DNA of 64,000 bases, taken from NCBI GenBank assembly GCA_027946555.1, contig JAPEVC010000033.1, positions 124,001 to 188,000 of the forward strand, given 5' to 3'. Source of the DNA: Gnomoniopsis sp. IMI 355080. Its lineage: Eukaryota > Ascomycota > Sordariomycetes > Diaporthales > Gnomoniaceae. The translations under genes were made by a program, and so were the position numbers. A model generated the notes under the pieces. That model had not been told where the DNA came from and made no database searches. It was given only the letters and a program-made list of their open reading frames with translations. Positions 44,743-55,291 of this stretch are shown piece by piece. Positions within the stretch are counted from its first letter, which is position 1, and every line of letters starts with the position of its first letter.

Positions 44743-46958
44743 GCTGCAGTTGACTAAGAGTTTGACGAGTTGCGCTGTCTTTGGAACGGGGAATCCAGGA
44801 AAAGAAACAAATTTGTGAGTATATAAAGATGACGATGTCAAAAGGATCATCCGTTATGACCTATCTACAGTCGAGTAGTAAGGAGTAAGGGTATTATATC
44901 GAGCTCATGCGGAGAACCAGGTTGTTCAAAGATGACAGTTTCTATATGCACAAAAGACTTTATGAGCGATATGTCATCATTCCGTTCGTCTCATTCATAC
45001 TCTTAAGTCGTATATGCACTTACCGGTATGCACAGTCGGACAATTAAAGGTTCAGAAATCAGCCGAGGGTGGGCCTAGCTAGGCGCAATTACTGAGGTGG
45101 ACACCCCCCCGGGGGGCAAAAAATCGGTGCAAATCGATGTCCTGATTTATGCTCTAAAGTCAAAATTTTTTTATAAAGATTTATCTTCTATATACGAGGA
45201 CTGCTATACAAGGCAGAGAGTTGTAGTATTCCCATGCAGGATTTGATCCCGTAGACAGCAACAGCTCTGACACGGATTCGAGGACAAGGACAGAAATCCC
45301 AAGGCTCTCCACCAAACCAATACCGTGGCAAATATCTTTGATCGCCAAAAAATCATGAAGTTTACTACACAGGGAGGTAAGAATAATAAGCGGTTGCATT
45401 TTGATTGCAATCCCGGCGTATAAAACGACAATGATGTGAAAAGTTCCAATTGGGACTGGAAGTTCTGCACGATCTTGTAGGAGCTGGTCAAGACTTGCAA
45501 ACCAGGACAGGAGACTGTTGACCTGGCTACGGCTATTGGTATGTATTGAATCGAAGAACTACACTGTTCATGGAAAACCAATTTTCATGTAGTACGAGCC
45601 CACTGAGCCTACCCTAACACAAATCCAGAGATTTGATATTTCGCTGGCCATGGTTGTGCACAAGCGTGGCCGGTACTCCGTACTTGCACGTTACTTCAGC
45701 CGGGAATCGTCTCCAGGACATAGAATATTGCAGCAGTGAGTACAAACTCCAATGCGACTAACATGTGAGGGTGGGGTCGCCCCGAAGCGAACGACGATGA
45801 GTTCGAACTTCCATTTACCGGACCAGTCCAGCGGCCCCTCCTAGAACACCAGTAAGCTATATTTATGATGAGCATGACATGCACGCCCGACCCGTACTGC
45901 TTTCCTGCACTCCAATCGTGACACAATAGGTCGATATCTAGTATTATATGAAGTGGAACCGTATCGGTCCAGGATATGATGAAATGCCTAAGTCGGGCGC
46001 ACATCAAGTCAAAAGACGAGCAGTGAAGGCTCATCTGACTGCTTCAGTCATATTCAAGTTGGGCCACCGGACACAACAGTATATACGTGGAACAGCGTCA
46101 GTACCTAGTGATTTAAATATGGTGTCCATGCATGAAAATCAGTAGAGTGTTAAGTTGTCAAAGTTTAAAGTTGATGCAGAGCTAGTTGTTGCCGAAGGTG
46201 GTCAAATGCTCAGAAAGTAGTCAAGTATATGGTCAATTATGAAAATGGGCAAGGAGTAATAACACCTAGGTATTCATCTGATAAATTGATCTCATTTGAG
46301 AGCTGCTCAGGTGCTCAGAACGAAACATAGTCCTCACATAGGTTTGTGATATGTGTTTGTTGTCCTTCATGACCAAGGTCCTATATGTGCTCTGTTTGCT
46401 AGGCACTGGAAAAAGGTAGGGCTATATTGACAATCATCGGCATCACATGCACACCCATCATGACCTCACATGATTTATCCAAGGGACTGATCTCCCCAGG
46501 CAGGGAAGGCAGCGGATGGGATGACCCGCTGCCCGCAATCATGGCTCTTTTATACTTTCACCATACGCCAGGGCCCCTCGTCGAGTCAAATTTATGGACG
46601 TTGTGTGCTTGGTTAATCTCGTTTAATTGTCTTGCGGCGGCCTTGGCAATGCCATACTCGGGCGATTCGTAAACTTTACTGGAGGGCAAGGTGGTCTTCA
46701 TCTACCGAGACTTACACGCACTATGGTAGCAATTTCAGCTGCCATAACCAACCCCATGACTTAATATTCCGATCAGCAACATCGCAAAGCAAAATAGTCG
46801 CATGTAAACTTTATGGTACAACCGGAGGCCTTCCAATGGACTCACAGAATAGATTTAAATATTCCACCTGATTCCTGCCCTACAAGATCTTATTCACTTC
46901 GCTCAGTGCTTCCGTTTCTGACCGCGGGACTATCTGATCAACCTCACGTCGAATAGCC
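44743..46958. other. 2.2-kb gene-poor region, divergent promoter of cupin and FAD oxidoreductase
   Basis: No conserved coding sequence was found. It contains a run of seven C followed by six G (45104-45116) beside A/T-rich sequence, and a GTACTCCGTAC-like word near 45670. Minus-strand open frames at 45204-45581 and 45696-46034 are not recognisable. Confidence 0.5.
45104..45116. repeat. C7G6 palindromic run
   Basis: Seven C directly followed by six G, flanked by GGTGGACA on the left and CAAAAAAT on the right. The GC-run next to poly(A) is unlike its surroundings and could be the edge of a decayed mobile element. No inverted partner was found by eye. Confidence 0.6.
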
Positions 46959-48933
46959 ATGTGGCCAAACAAGCTCCAACTCTTGGGAGTTGCCCTGGCC
47001 GTTGCTGGCATTAAAGCACAGACACCAGACTCGGTAGACGTTGTCGTCGTCGGTGGAGGTGCAAGTGGTAAGCAGCTCCAGTCTTGTTGCCCGATTTTCT
47101 AGTCTTATTTTGCCACAAAAATTGTCAAAGGCAGGTGACCCTTGAGAAATAGGCAACAGATTGTTCCTTGAAAAAGCATGCCTGGTCTGAAGACGAGCTC
47201 AAATTCATCCGAACCACCTGACCCATAGCGGTTTCTAACACAAAGACAATTAGGAGCTCATGCGGCTGTCCGGTTGCGAGACGATTTTAACAAGACGGTA
47301 CTTATTGTCGAAAAGGCAAATAGGCTAGGAGGACATGTTCACGCATACAATCCGGGCAACGGCGGACGCAATGTCAACTACGGCGTGCAAGCCTATCTCA
47401 ACCGCAACACAACTCAGTCATTCTTTGAACGGTTTGGGGTCAAGTTGATTGATCCAGACCTTACCGATGTAAGTGCCGTTGTCATGCCACAGATTTGTTC
47501 AAATTCAACATAGAGCAGGTACCTGGAAACATCAAGGACGCCCCTCCATTTGAATGCATCAAGCACCATTTGAGTACAGATGTTGACAATCTTTTTTCTA
47601 GTACATCTCGCTTTTGCTCTTGACAGACAACGTCGACTTCAGTACTGGGCAAACTGTGGACGTCGATTATGGGCCCCTCGATGTCGCAGGAATTCCCATC
47701 GCCCTGCTCAAATACATTGACATTGTGTCCGACTACCAGCCGTGGTTCGAGAATGGGTACTTTCAAACAGGCGAGATGCCGGAGGACTTGACGTTGCCAT
47801 TTGGCGAGTTTCTAGAGAAGCACGACCTCGGAGCATCTTTGGGCATCCTGCGAAACTTGCTCTGGCTGTCTGACGCCTTGAACACGCCCACGTTCCATGT
47901 GCTCGCGGTGGTAGGTCAACCTCAGATCCAGGCCTTTGGCCTAGGGCTAGCTGGCCCGTCGTTCAAATGGCCTGAGACCTACTCCTCCGAGACTCTGTTC
48001 GACAATGTGCTCTCGCACCTCGGACAGGATGTGCTTCTCGAGAGTACTATCGCCTCGAGTCAGCGGACAGACGACGGCGTGACTGTCAACATCCAGACCC
48101 CAACGGGTCTGAAGACTGTCAACGCAAAGAAATTGCTAATTTCGGCCACTCCTTCGCCCGACAATGTCGGTCCCTGGGACTTGGACGATACTGAGAAGGA
48201 CCTTTTTGGGAAGTTCTCGTGGGAGACACTCTACGTGGGGTAAGTCAACTTCATTACTGCGTCCTACCATCTATCACATAACCCGATCGAAGCCCCCAGT
48301 CCCCCTGGGAGGCCGGGGGTGGCGTGTGAGACTGGCATCAGCACATTATCTAGTCCAACATAGGTGCAAAGCGCGTAAACTATGTGCCTGTAAAACACCA
48401 TCTCCGGAGTAACAATCTCCTGAAGGAATGAGAGAGTTTGCATTTATTCTATTTGGTAGTGCCTACTAACATATCTCGTTTGAAGCGTCGTCAATAATAC
48501 GGGACTTCCCAACGACGTTACCGGGATCCGGAATGCACCCAACGATCCAGACGCCCTTTACCTTCCACACGGCTCTTTCTGCGATGCCTTCGACCAGCAC
48601 AATGGTGCCGATCTATACAGCACAAGGATCATTGGCACTAGTGACCTTTCTGAAGATGGTGCCAAGTCTATTCTTACGGAATCCTTCAACACGATAAAGC
48701 AGGCAGGCACTTACACCATTGGCACACCAGAGCTGGTAGCTTTTGCTTCACACGGCCAGACAGTACCCAAACTGTCTGGTGCCGATCTCAAGGCAGGCGT
48801 ACTCAACCAGCTATACGGTCTTCAAGGAAGGCGGAGTACATACTGGACTGGTCTTAGCTGGGCGCCGGACTATACCCCCATCCTTTGGGACTTTAACGAA
48901 AAGCTTCTTCCACAGATACTGGAAGGACTATGA
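46959..48933 (+). CDS. FAD-dependent oxidoreductase, beta-cyclopiazonate dehydrogenase-like, with signal peptide
   Basis: Flavoprotein of the amine-oxidase-like family that includes beta-cyclopiazonate dehydrogenase; the reaction here is unknown. Four exons give 469 aa: 46959-47067, 47254-47468, 47602-48239 and 48486-48933. A hydrophobic N-terminus (LLGVALAVAGIKAQ) looks like a cleavable signal peptide, so the protein may be secreted or vacuolar. Next is the dinucleotide-binding loop VVVVGGGASG (GGGASG at 32-37) and the EKANRLGGH motif. The last exon has no Met, so it is easily missed. It ends with LYGLQGRRSTYWTGLSW and a terminal LWDFNEKLLPQIL, matching the family C-terminus. Intron 2 (47469-47601) and the long intron 4 (48240-48485) are phase-consistent, but the acceptor of intron 2 is less certain. 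Confidence 0.85.
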
Positions 48934-49268
48934 TGCATGAAATTGTGGGCCCTAGTAACAGAATAAAGTATTTATATGTATAAATTTAAGTTTCATGTAT
49001 TTCTCCGAGCCATCGATAAATAAATGGCTGCCTGAGTAATTGTGCACTTCACCTGTTGTCCTAGGTGGGGCTTGGTATATGAAGAAATTTAAACAATCCC
49101 TACTCGGGCAAGTCAAGTCCTTCTTTGCTGGAATAACTTGAGAACAGCAGCGCTTCGCCTTCCGTATCGGAAGGCGTTTTGATTCAGACCAGCCAAAATG
49201 CCTTCGGGACGCCGCACGGCGGTCGAGTCCAATGAGTTTCACAAACCAGTTGTAGAGAACACATCCAA
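48934..49268. other. Convergent gap with a strong hairpin
   Basis: About 335 bases between two 3' ends. It contains the 9-bp perfect inverted repeat at 49156-49176; otherwise nothing is seen. Confidence 0.5.
49156..49176. repeat. Perfect 9-bp inverted repeat followed by TTTT
   Basis: CGCCTTCCG and CGGAAGGCG flank a 3-base loop and are followed on the plus strand by TTTT. The arrangement looks like a bacterial intrinsic terminator but lies between two convergent fungal genes. Its role is unknown. Confidence 0.7.
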
Positions 49269-50336
49269 CTATTTGAACCTCGGTTGGTCCACCATCTCAA
49301 TCGGGCCATTTGAGTCCCCTCTAGCCAACGCAAACTCCTGTTCTATAGCCCGGTACTCGCCCGGCGTGCCCGGCGCCGTCCTGCTGACACCATACCATCC
49401 ACCGACCAGCAACGCAGTCGAAGCCAAAAAGTACGTCCCAAACAACAACAACAACTTCACCGAATAGCTCCCCATGACCGGATCAAGAGTTGTAATTTGA
49501 TGATCGAATGCGTACGTCGTCGCGGAGATGAGCCGTACCAGCCAAAAGAGCATCGCCACCATCGTTGAGAAGAAGAGCCACCGGACGGGTAGGACGTTGG
49601 GGTGGACGCCCGTGTATCTCTTGATCTTGAGCCAGGTGGGCCACATCCAGACGTAGACCATGACCATGACGACTATGAGGAGAATGTTACCGACGCGATT
49701 GAGAGTCTGGTTGGTGACGCCGCCTTCGCCGGTAGCGCTTGGGGAGCCAGCATATGTGGCGATGCCGATGCCAGCGGTATTGATAAGGTGGGTGACGCCG
49801 AGGATAATCTTTTCTTGTAGGTGTTTGTTTTGGGTGGGCAGCATCGTGTTGCTAAGTGAGCACCGAGTTAGAGACATTGATTCCTCGAAAGGTATGGATG
49901 GAGAAAAGCCGGAAACATGTAATTTGTTGGACGGCCGACCGGCGATGACTTCCCGAAGCATGGTTGCGATGGCCAAGAGTACCTGTACGGATGACAAGAA
50001 ATCATGAGAAGTAAAAATAACATACCATTGGTATATAGCTCCAATAATAGTCAATGAGAGACAGGCGGTGACAGCAGCCGCGGTCATGGTCGACACCGCA
50101 GTGGGTAACAACGGTTCCTCCTTGTTGGCAAGCAGATATGCATCCGCAATTATCCGTGCGATGAAGGCGCTGAGGAAGATTGGCCAACAGACCATTCCCG
50201 TCTTGCCATGCCTCCACGTTATATATCCTCCCAGGAGGAGGAAGATGCAGGAAATCCCGAGGTCTGCTTGGCTCAAGCTGATGAGATCCTCACTGGGAGG
50301 AGGGTAAGAGGCGGTGGCAGACTCTGTTGAAGACAT
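49269..50336 (-). CDS. DUF7702-family seven-helix membrane protein
   Basis: Integral membrane protein of a fungal-specific family (DUF7702) with no known function. Two exons give 297 aa: 50336-50026 and 49851-49269. Joining them gives LTIIGAIYQ-CNTMLPTQNK and then EKIILGVTHLINTAGIG, the family hallmark. The intron (174 nt) happens to keep one frame open, so a naive reading adds 58 residues. Other signatures are ITWRHGKTGMVCWPIF, an RIIADAYL helix, and VWMWPTWLKIKRYTG in the second half. About seven hydrophobic segments are present, followed by a short hydrophilic tail. It is convergent with the FAD oxidoreductase gene. Confidence 0.85.
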   Translation of the reverse strand: MSSTESATASYPPPSEDLISLSQADLGISCIFLLLGGYITWRHGKTGMVCWPIFLSAFIARIIADAYLLANKEEPLLPTAVSTMTAAAVTACLSLTIIGAIYQWYVIFTSHDFLSSVQVLLAIATMLREVIAGRPSNKLHVSGFSPSIPFEESMSLTRCSLSNTMLPTQNKHLQEKIILGVTHLINTAGIGIATYAGSPSATGEGGVTNQTLNRVGNILLIVVMVMVYVWMWPTWLKIKRYTGVHPNVLPVRWLFFSTMVAMLFWLVRLISATTYAFDHQITTLDPVMGSYSVKLLLLFGTYFLASTALLVGGWYGVSRTAPGTPGEYRAIEQEFALARGDSNGPIEMVDQPRFK

Positions 50337-51527
50337 GACAGTATGAACAGGCAACAAAAGCCTGTTTTAGATACCGGAATGGTCGGCAAGGTTAACTTGG
50401 ATAATGTTACTGAAGGGTTTTCATATGTAGGACCAGACTTGATGCAGCGTATGGTTTTTGAAGGCGAGCGACAAGCATTTTAAGATCTCATGGCAGAGGG
50501 GACAGAGGTGTATGTATTGTATCATTTTCCCACATCACAATCCACCTTGCTTCTATTTTCGACACAAGCGGCATTTGAAATGCCAGAAATAACCCGGTAG
50601 CCACAGTGATCGTCCAGAATAACCATCATGACTAGGCTGTGTCAGTGCCGGAACGAAGTCTGGAGCCCATCTAACCGAAGCGTTGAACGCAGTGGGGGGA
50701 TTTCTTAGTATTGTCGCATAATGCCCAAGGAGACAAATAGGACGTACTCGGACTCAGTTGACTCAGTGGCTCAGTAGTCAAAACGGGCAGCCCTGCGCTT
50801 GTCGAGCTGAAAGATAAGTTTCGCAGGGAACTGCTTTGGTGTAGACCGCGCGCATTGTGATACGAATACGAGACCGCCTCGCTTCCGTAAAACCAACCGC
50901 ACCCCCCCTCTCCTATCACCTATCTACATGCCGTACTTCGTAGGGCTGGCTGCATCTCAGGAAACCAAGCGGGGGAAAGGTCAGAGCTTAATTGAGTAAG
51001 GGAAGAGGAGCTAATACTCAGTAGCAAAACCTAGACAGACGCTACGCCTTGAACTTTTCCAATTGCGCATTGTTCAATGTTATTGAGACACATCGTCTAT
51101 GTGAAGATGCTAATTGGAGTCTAAAAGAAAAGACGTCACCAGCCCTAAAAACTCCAAGAGCGCCGTGACCGATAGCTTGCCTTGGGTTGCTCATCCCACT
51201 TACGCCTGAAATATGCCTACCATACAAAGATTGCTGCCAGCCAAACGCTAATCCCATGCCAACGAAGACATGCTTGAGCGCCCGCTGGCCGCCATGTCAG
51301 CAGACACGTCTTGAAAGAACAAACCCCCTTCATCGGAGCTCCACCACTGTCGGAAGCTTAAAGCTTGTGCTTTCGTGAGCATCCCTGAGCAAATACACAA
51401 GCTCCACCAGCCGTCCGCTCCCCGCCCGTTGTTGCACTGGGCCTCATTCCATGCCTCCTGCTCAGCCTCCCTCCACGCACGCTCAACAAATCCTCACCCG
51501 TCCGTCCGCCGACACCAAGTCATTCCC
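50337..51527. other. 1.2-kb gap, DUF7702 promoter and TRAPPC2L 3' flank
   Basis: No gene is supported. The open frame at 50671-50919 minus is unrecognised. Plus-strand frames from 51375 onward are antisense to the TRAPPC2L-like gene. Confidence 0.5.
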
Positions 51528-52125
51528 TCACAGACTTGTCACCCCAACCGTCCACGTCTCCCCGATCCGCCTCATCTCGGCCGAGAACTTTTTGCCCCCA
51601 ATCCCCCTCCCTCCACCAGCGCCTCCGCTCTCCTCAGGCTCATAGAAGGGATTCTGCAACAGCCGCACATATGCCGTGCTCATTGCCCGAAAAACTACCT
51701 TCAAATCGCTCTCCTTGAGGCCCACGGCACCCGCCTCCAAGCCAGCGACGCGCCGCCCGCGCATATCGACCACCACGACGAACTTCACCCCCGTGTTGGT
51801 CTCGAAGCCGTACGCCGCGAGGCGTTCGTCGACGGCGTGCAGCAGGCCATAGTCGCCCGAGAGGTTGGCAGCCGAAGCGGAGTGTTTGGCGCGCAGGTCG
51901 AAAATATCGAGGGTGGAAGACAGGAGAAGGGAGAATTGGAGTGGCGTGCGGATCGGAGTGAGGGTGTTGGTGAGAGGGTCGTGGGAAGGGAATATGGAGA
52001 TGTGAAGGGGGTTGTTCTGGGGAGAATGTCAGCCTGGTCGGGTTGTGAAGTAGGTTGAGGAAGGAATGACGAACATTTCGGCCTATCACGCCCAGACAGG
52101 CTATAGACGGGATCGCGGTCGCCAT
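51528..52125 (-). CDS. TCA17: Sedlin-family TRAPP subunit (TRAPPC2L/Tca17-like)
   Basis: Small longin-fold protein of the Sedlin N-terminal family, expected in the TRAPP tethering complex of the secretory pathway. Two exons give 179 aa: 52125-52075 and 52016-51528. The junction reads CLGVIGRN-NNPLHISIFP. Core signatures are DIFDLRAK, YGLLHAVDERLAAYGFETNTG and KFVVVVDM, then a helix YVRLLQNPFYEP. A Gly-rich stretch near the C-terminus is unconserved. Both introns and ORF agree in phase. TRAPPC2L/Tca17 is preferred over Sedlin/Trs20 because of the IGVIG start and AVDERLAAYGF block, but the two are close relatives. Confidence 0.88.
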
Positions 52126-53702
52126 GTCTGTCTCGCCAGCAGCTTTCGTCCGGTGGCTCGCGGAGTTGTAAAGTTGGTGTTTGGTTGTTCTCACGGCGAC
52201 TTCCATGCATCAGGTGCAGGCGATCGTATTTCAAGGGGGCCGACCGCGGCCCGAGCCTTCCAGTCAACCTACGCCGCTGACCCCCTAAAATTCACTACTT
52301 TCACACGGGGTGAGATACCACAGGCGACCAAAACCATGCCTGATCTTGGCGCCCAAGACGAGGTCTAGGGTATCATTCTCATCTGCGCATATTGACTGAC
52401 CCACGCGAACGGGAAGAAAAGAAAATCCCGAGTCTTCAGGTCACATCAACCACATCACCCTGCGTTAATTCCCTGTCCCTTGGCGGACTATGGGGCTTCC
52501 TCCAATGTCCCGAGTATGCGTCAGGGATATAATTAACTGTGTCAACCACCAGTCAGTCACTCGGCTTATTTCCCCGGATGTTTCTTATACTGCAGTGGGT
52601 TGCGTTCAAGTCGACTAGGCTAGTAGTGACTCTTCGCTTGGTATACCGGAGCAACAATCACAGCCGTGTTGTTTTGGGGGAAGGGGTGATACGATAACGG
52701 CGACTGTAGAAGAACTTGGTAAGTGGTGCGAGGTTTTCAATGCTTTCCCTATATTCCTACTTGGTACTCCGTCTTGTTTATCAACGCCAACACGCTGGCA
52801 CCTCCGATACGATGCCCTTCTTCTTCTTCAACACCCCCAGCCGATTCGTTTTGAGCTTCCATTCACTACCCCCCCTCCTTCGTATCTCTGAACGGGAAAG
52901 ACAATAATAAAAAACAACTCCTATGCTATTCCTGACTCCGGCGGCGAAAAAGAAAAGATGAACAAGCCCCGTCATCCACACCCAACTCTCGGAAGAAGAT
53001 AAGGAACCGGTTCGGTAGGAGCTTGGCAAATGTCGAGCTCCATTCTCCGTCTAGGCTGGCGCTTGAAACTCTATAGAGCTTTCCCTCGCTCTCTGAAATG
53101 TGGATTGCTTCGGTCAGATCAACAACATCGGGTTGCAAACACCCGAGAATTGACCGAAGATGACATTGCGGCCCCATTGGTGAGCCACTGTCATCTTCGT
53201 CCTGGTGAGGAGCGAGAATGATTAGCTGTGGTGGGAGCGATGGAGCTGCGTAGAGAAGAGACGAGGTGACTCGACGAGGTCACGAAAGGTCACCGAGCGC
53301 GACCTGGCTGTACGCGAAGTGACATTCACATTGTGTCACCATCGAAATATCGCAAGCTGGTGTCGACCGTTCGAGATCGGTTGAATGGGAGACGGAGAGA
53401 CGTCATTAGGTGGGTCGATTAGTAGGGACCAAAGGGTCCACAAATGCGTACGTATATGGAGAAAGCCGGAATATATGAGGGAGCGTAAAGTCATGAGAAT
53501 GCCTCTATAACCGAGAAAATCCGGATCGCGCCGAAAAGGAATGCCCACTAGATGAACGTTCGAAGTTCCTGCGGAACCAGTCCTTGCAATCAGACAGGCA
53601 AGCACCCACTCGTCCTGTGCTGGAATTAGCCAAGCCGGACAAATTACGGCTGCTTAAAAATGCTTCAGGATCAGACGGACCACAATGACCAACATTGGGT
53701 AC
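52126..53702. other. 1.6-kb gap, TRAPPC2L promoter and casein kinase 3' flank
   Basis: No conserved coding sequence is seen. Open frames of 60-90 codons overlap on both strands. Confidence 0.5.
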
Positions 53703-55291
53703 CTAGCCACAGCACAAAGCCTTCATAAACTTTTGGAAGCCCGTGGGTTGTTGCGGCTCAGGCTGCCTTCCTGTGGTAGGTGTGGGCTGATTCATTGCCT
53801 GCGCCGAGTTCATCGGCTTCGGCAGGTTCTGGGTACTGGCCTGGAATTGGGCCTGCGTAGAGCCTGTCGGCGTAGCTTGGTCGCGGAGACCCCCGGCTCC
53901 GGTACGGGGCGACATCATCAAGCGGTCGGGGCCGTTTCGCCGGTCTTTGGGGCTCTGTCTGATCGGAGAAGGGGGTGGGGGTTGCGCGGCGTTTAAACGG
54001 TCCGCTGTGAGGCGTGTCATCCGTGGGTCGGAAAGGTGAGGAGTGGTGTTGCCGCGAGAGCCACCATAGACCTCCATCTGGGATGGCCCTGGTCGCTGCT
54101 CAGGATTTCGAAGTTGCTGTTGAGACCGTCCGTACTTGGACTCCCGCATCTTCTCGATGATGTGATCCCAGTCATACTTCTTGTCCTCGGTGATACCCTG
54201 GTCGAGTGCGGCATCGGTAAACAGCTTGCGCATGTGCTCGTAGTCAGGTGTTTCTTCGAAGCCCAGGTTCCGCACATACTCGAGATATTCCTTGAACTGC
54301 TTGGGGAAACCCGCACACAGCTCATCCACCGGGGTCGTCTGCTTCTTCTCGCCAATCTTCTCATACTTTTGCTTATTAGTCGCAGCCTTCAAGCCTTGCC
54401 ACGGCAGGCCGCCCCGCAAGAAGTACATGAACACGTGACCGAGAGCTTCGAGATCATCGCGTCTCGACTGTTCCCTTCCAAGATGCGTGTTGATACTCAT
54501 GTACCGAGCCGTTCCGGAGAGGGATTTCCGCTCGCGGTAAGGAATGTGTTGCTTCGTTTTGGGGTCTCGATACTGCTTCGCCATACCAAAATCGACAACG
54601 TGGATCGTGTTGTTTGGTTCCTTGTCATCGCGCAAGTCGATCCTCCCAATCAAGAAGTTGTCGGGTTTGATGTCCCGATAAATTAGGTTCTTCTCGTGAA
54701 TTGTTTGCACTCGAGACAGCTGTGGGATCGATTAGCAGACATGCATGGCACCACTTAATAATGATGCTACTCACCATTTGTTTGGCAACCTGAATTACAG
54801 TCTTCAAGGAGAACCTTCGACCGCAATGGTCGAAGAGATCTTCCAGTGAAGGTCCCAGCAAGTCGATGACAAGAATATTGTGCAGACCCTCTTGGCCAAA
54901 GTAGTATACATTCGGGATACCGGCTGTAGTGGACAATGTTGTTAGTGATGACGGAGAGAGAACAGTACAAAAGCTATGACTAGACTCACGGCATCCGACG
55001 AGAATCTTGTATGTCCTGTACTCATCGCGCAATTGAGGAGCATCGCTCTTGCGCGGTTCCTGCAGCACACCAGTTAGTCCGCCGTCGAAAAACACATGCC
55101 AAGTTTCATCCCAAGATGGCCTTGGGCGAAAACGAGTCGCAGCAATCCTGAGTGCGACATACAAATTTGATGGCGACCTGTTGATTGTTCAACAGGTTGG
55201 TTCCCTCGAAAATAACACCAAAGGAACCCTCGCCGATCTTCTTCCCCACCCTGTAATGGACGCCGACGACGTTTGACGATGAGGATGCCAT
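53703..55291 (-). CDS. YCK1: Casein kinase I, membrane-anchored (Yck/CkiA) type
   Basis: Ser/Thr kinase of the CK1 family that acts at the plasma membrane in fungi, with roles in transporter endocytosis and polarity. Four exons give 454 aa: 55291-55163, 55059-54990, 54923-54775 and 54719-53703. Landmarks: Gly loop IGEGSFG, Lys42, catalytic loop [10 protein letters not shown] (Asp132), DFG (Asp159) and the CK1-specific [14 protein letters not shown]. The tail is Gln/Pro-rich and ends [11 protein letters not shown]. The terminal Cys pair suggests palmitoylation, as in Yck kinases, not nuclear Hrr25 types. The start at [16 protein letters not shown] is the family start. Intron positions fall in the N-lobe, as in other filamentous fungi. 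Confidence 0.95.

Noticed and set aside
44743..44850. Extended N-terminus of the DUF985 protein
   Set aside because: The 36 extra residues are not conserved cupin sequence, and the internal ATG gives the usual family start.
49852..50025. Reading the DUF7702 gene as one uninterrupted exon
   Set aside because: The extra 58 residues break the family block; a GTATGT donor and CTTAG acceptor in matching phase restore it.
53360..53395. CCGTTCGAGATCGG stem resembling a T arm
   Set aside because: Loop is eight bases and no remaining cloverleaf could be drawn.
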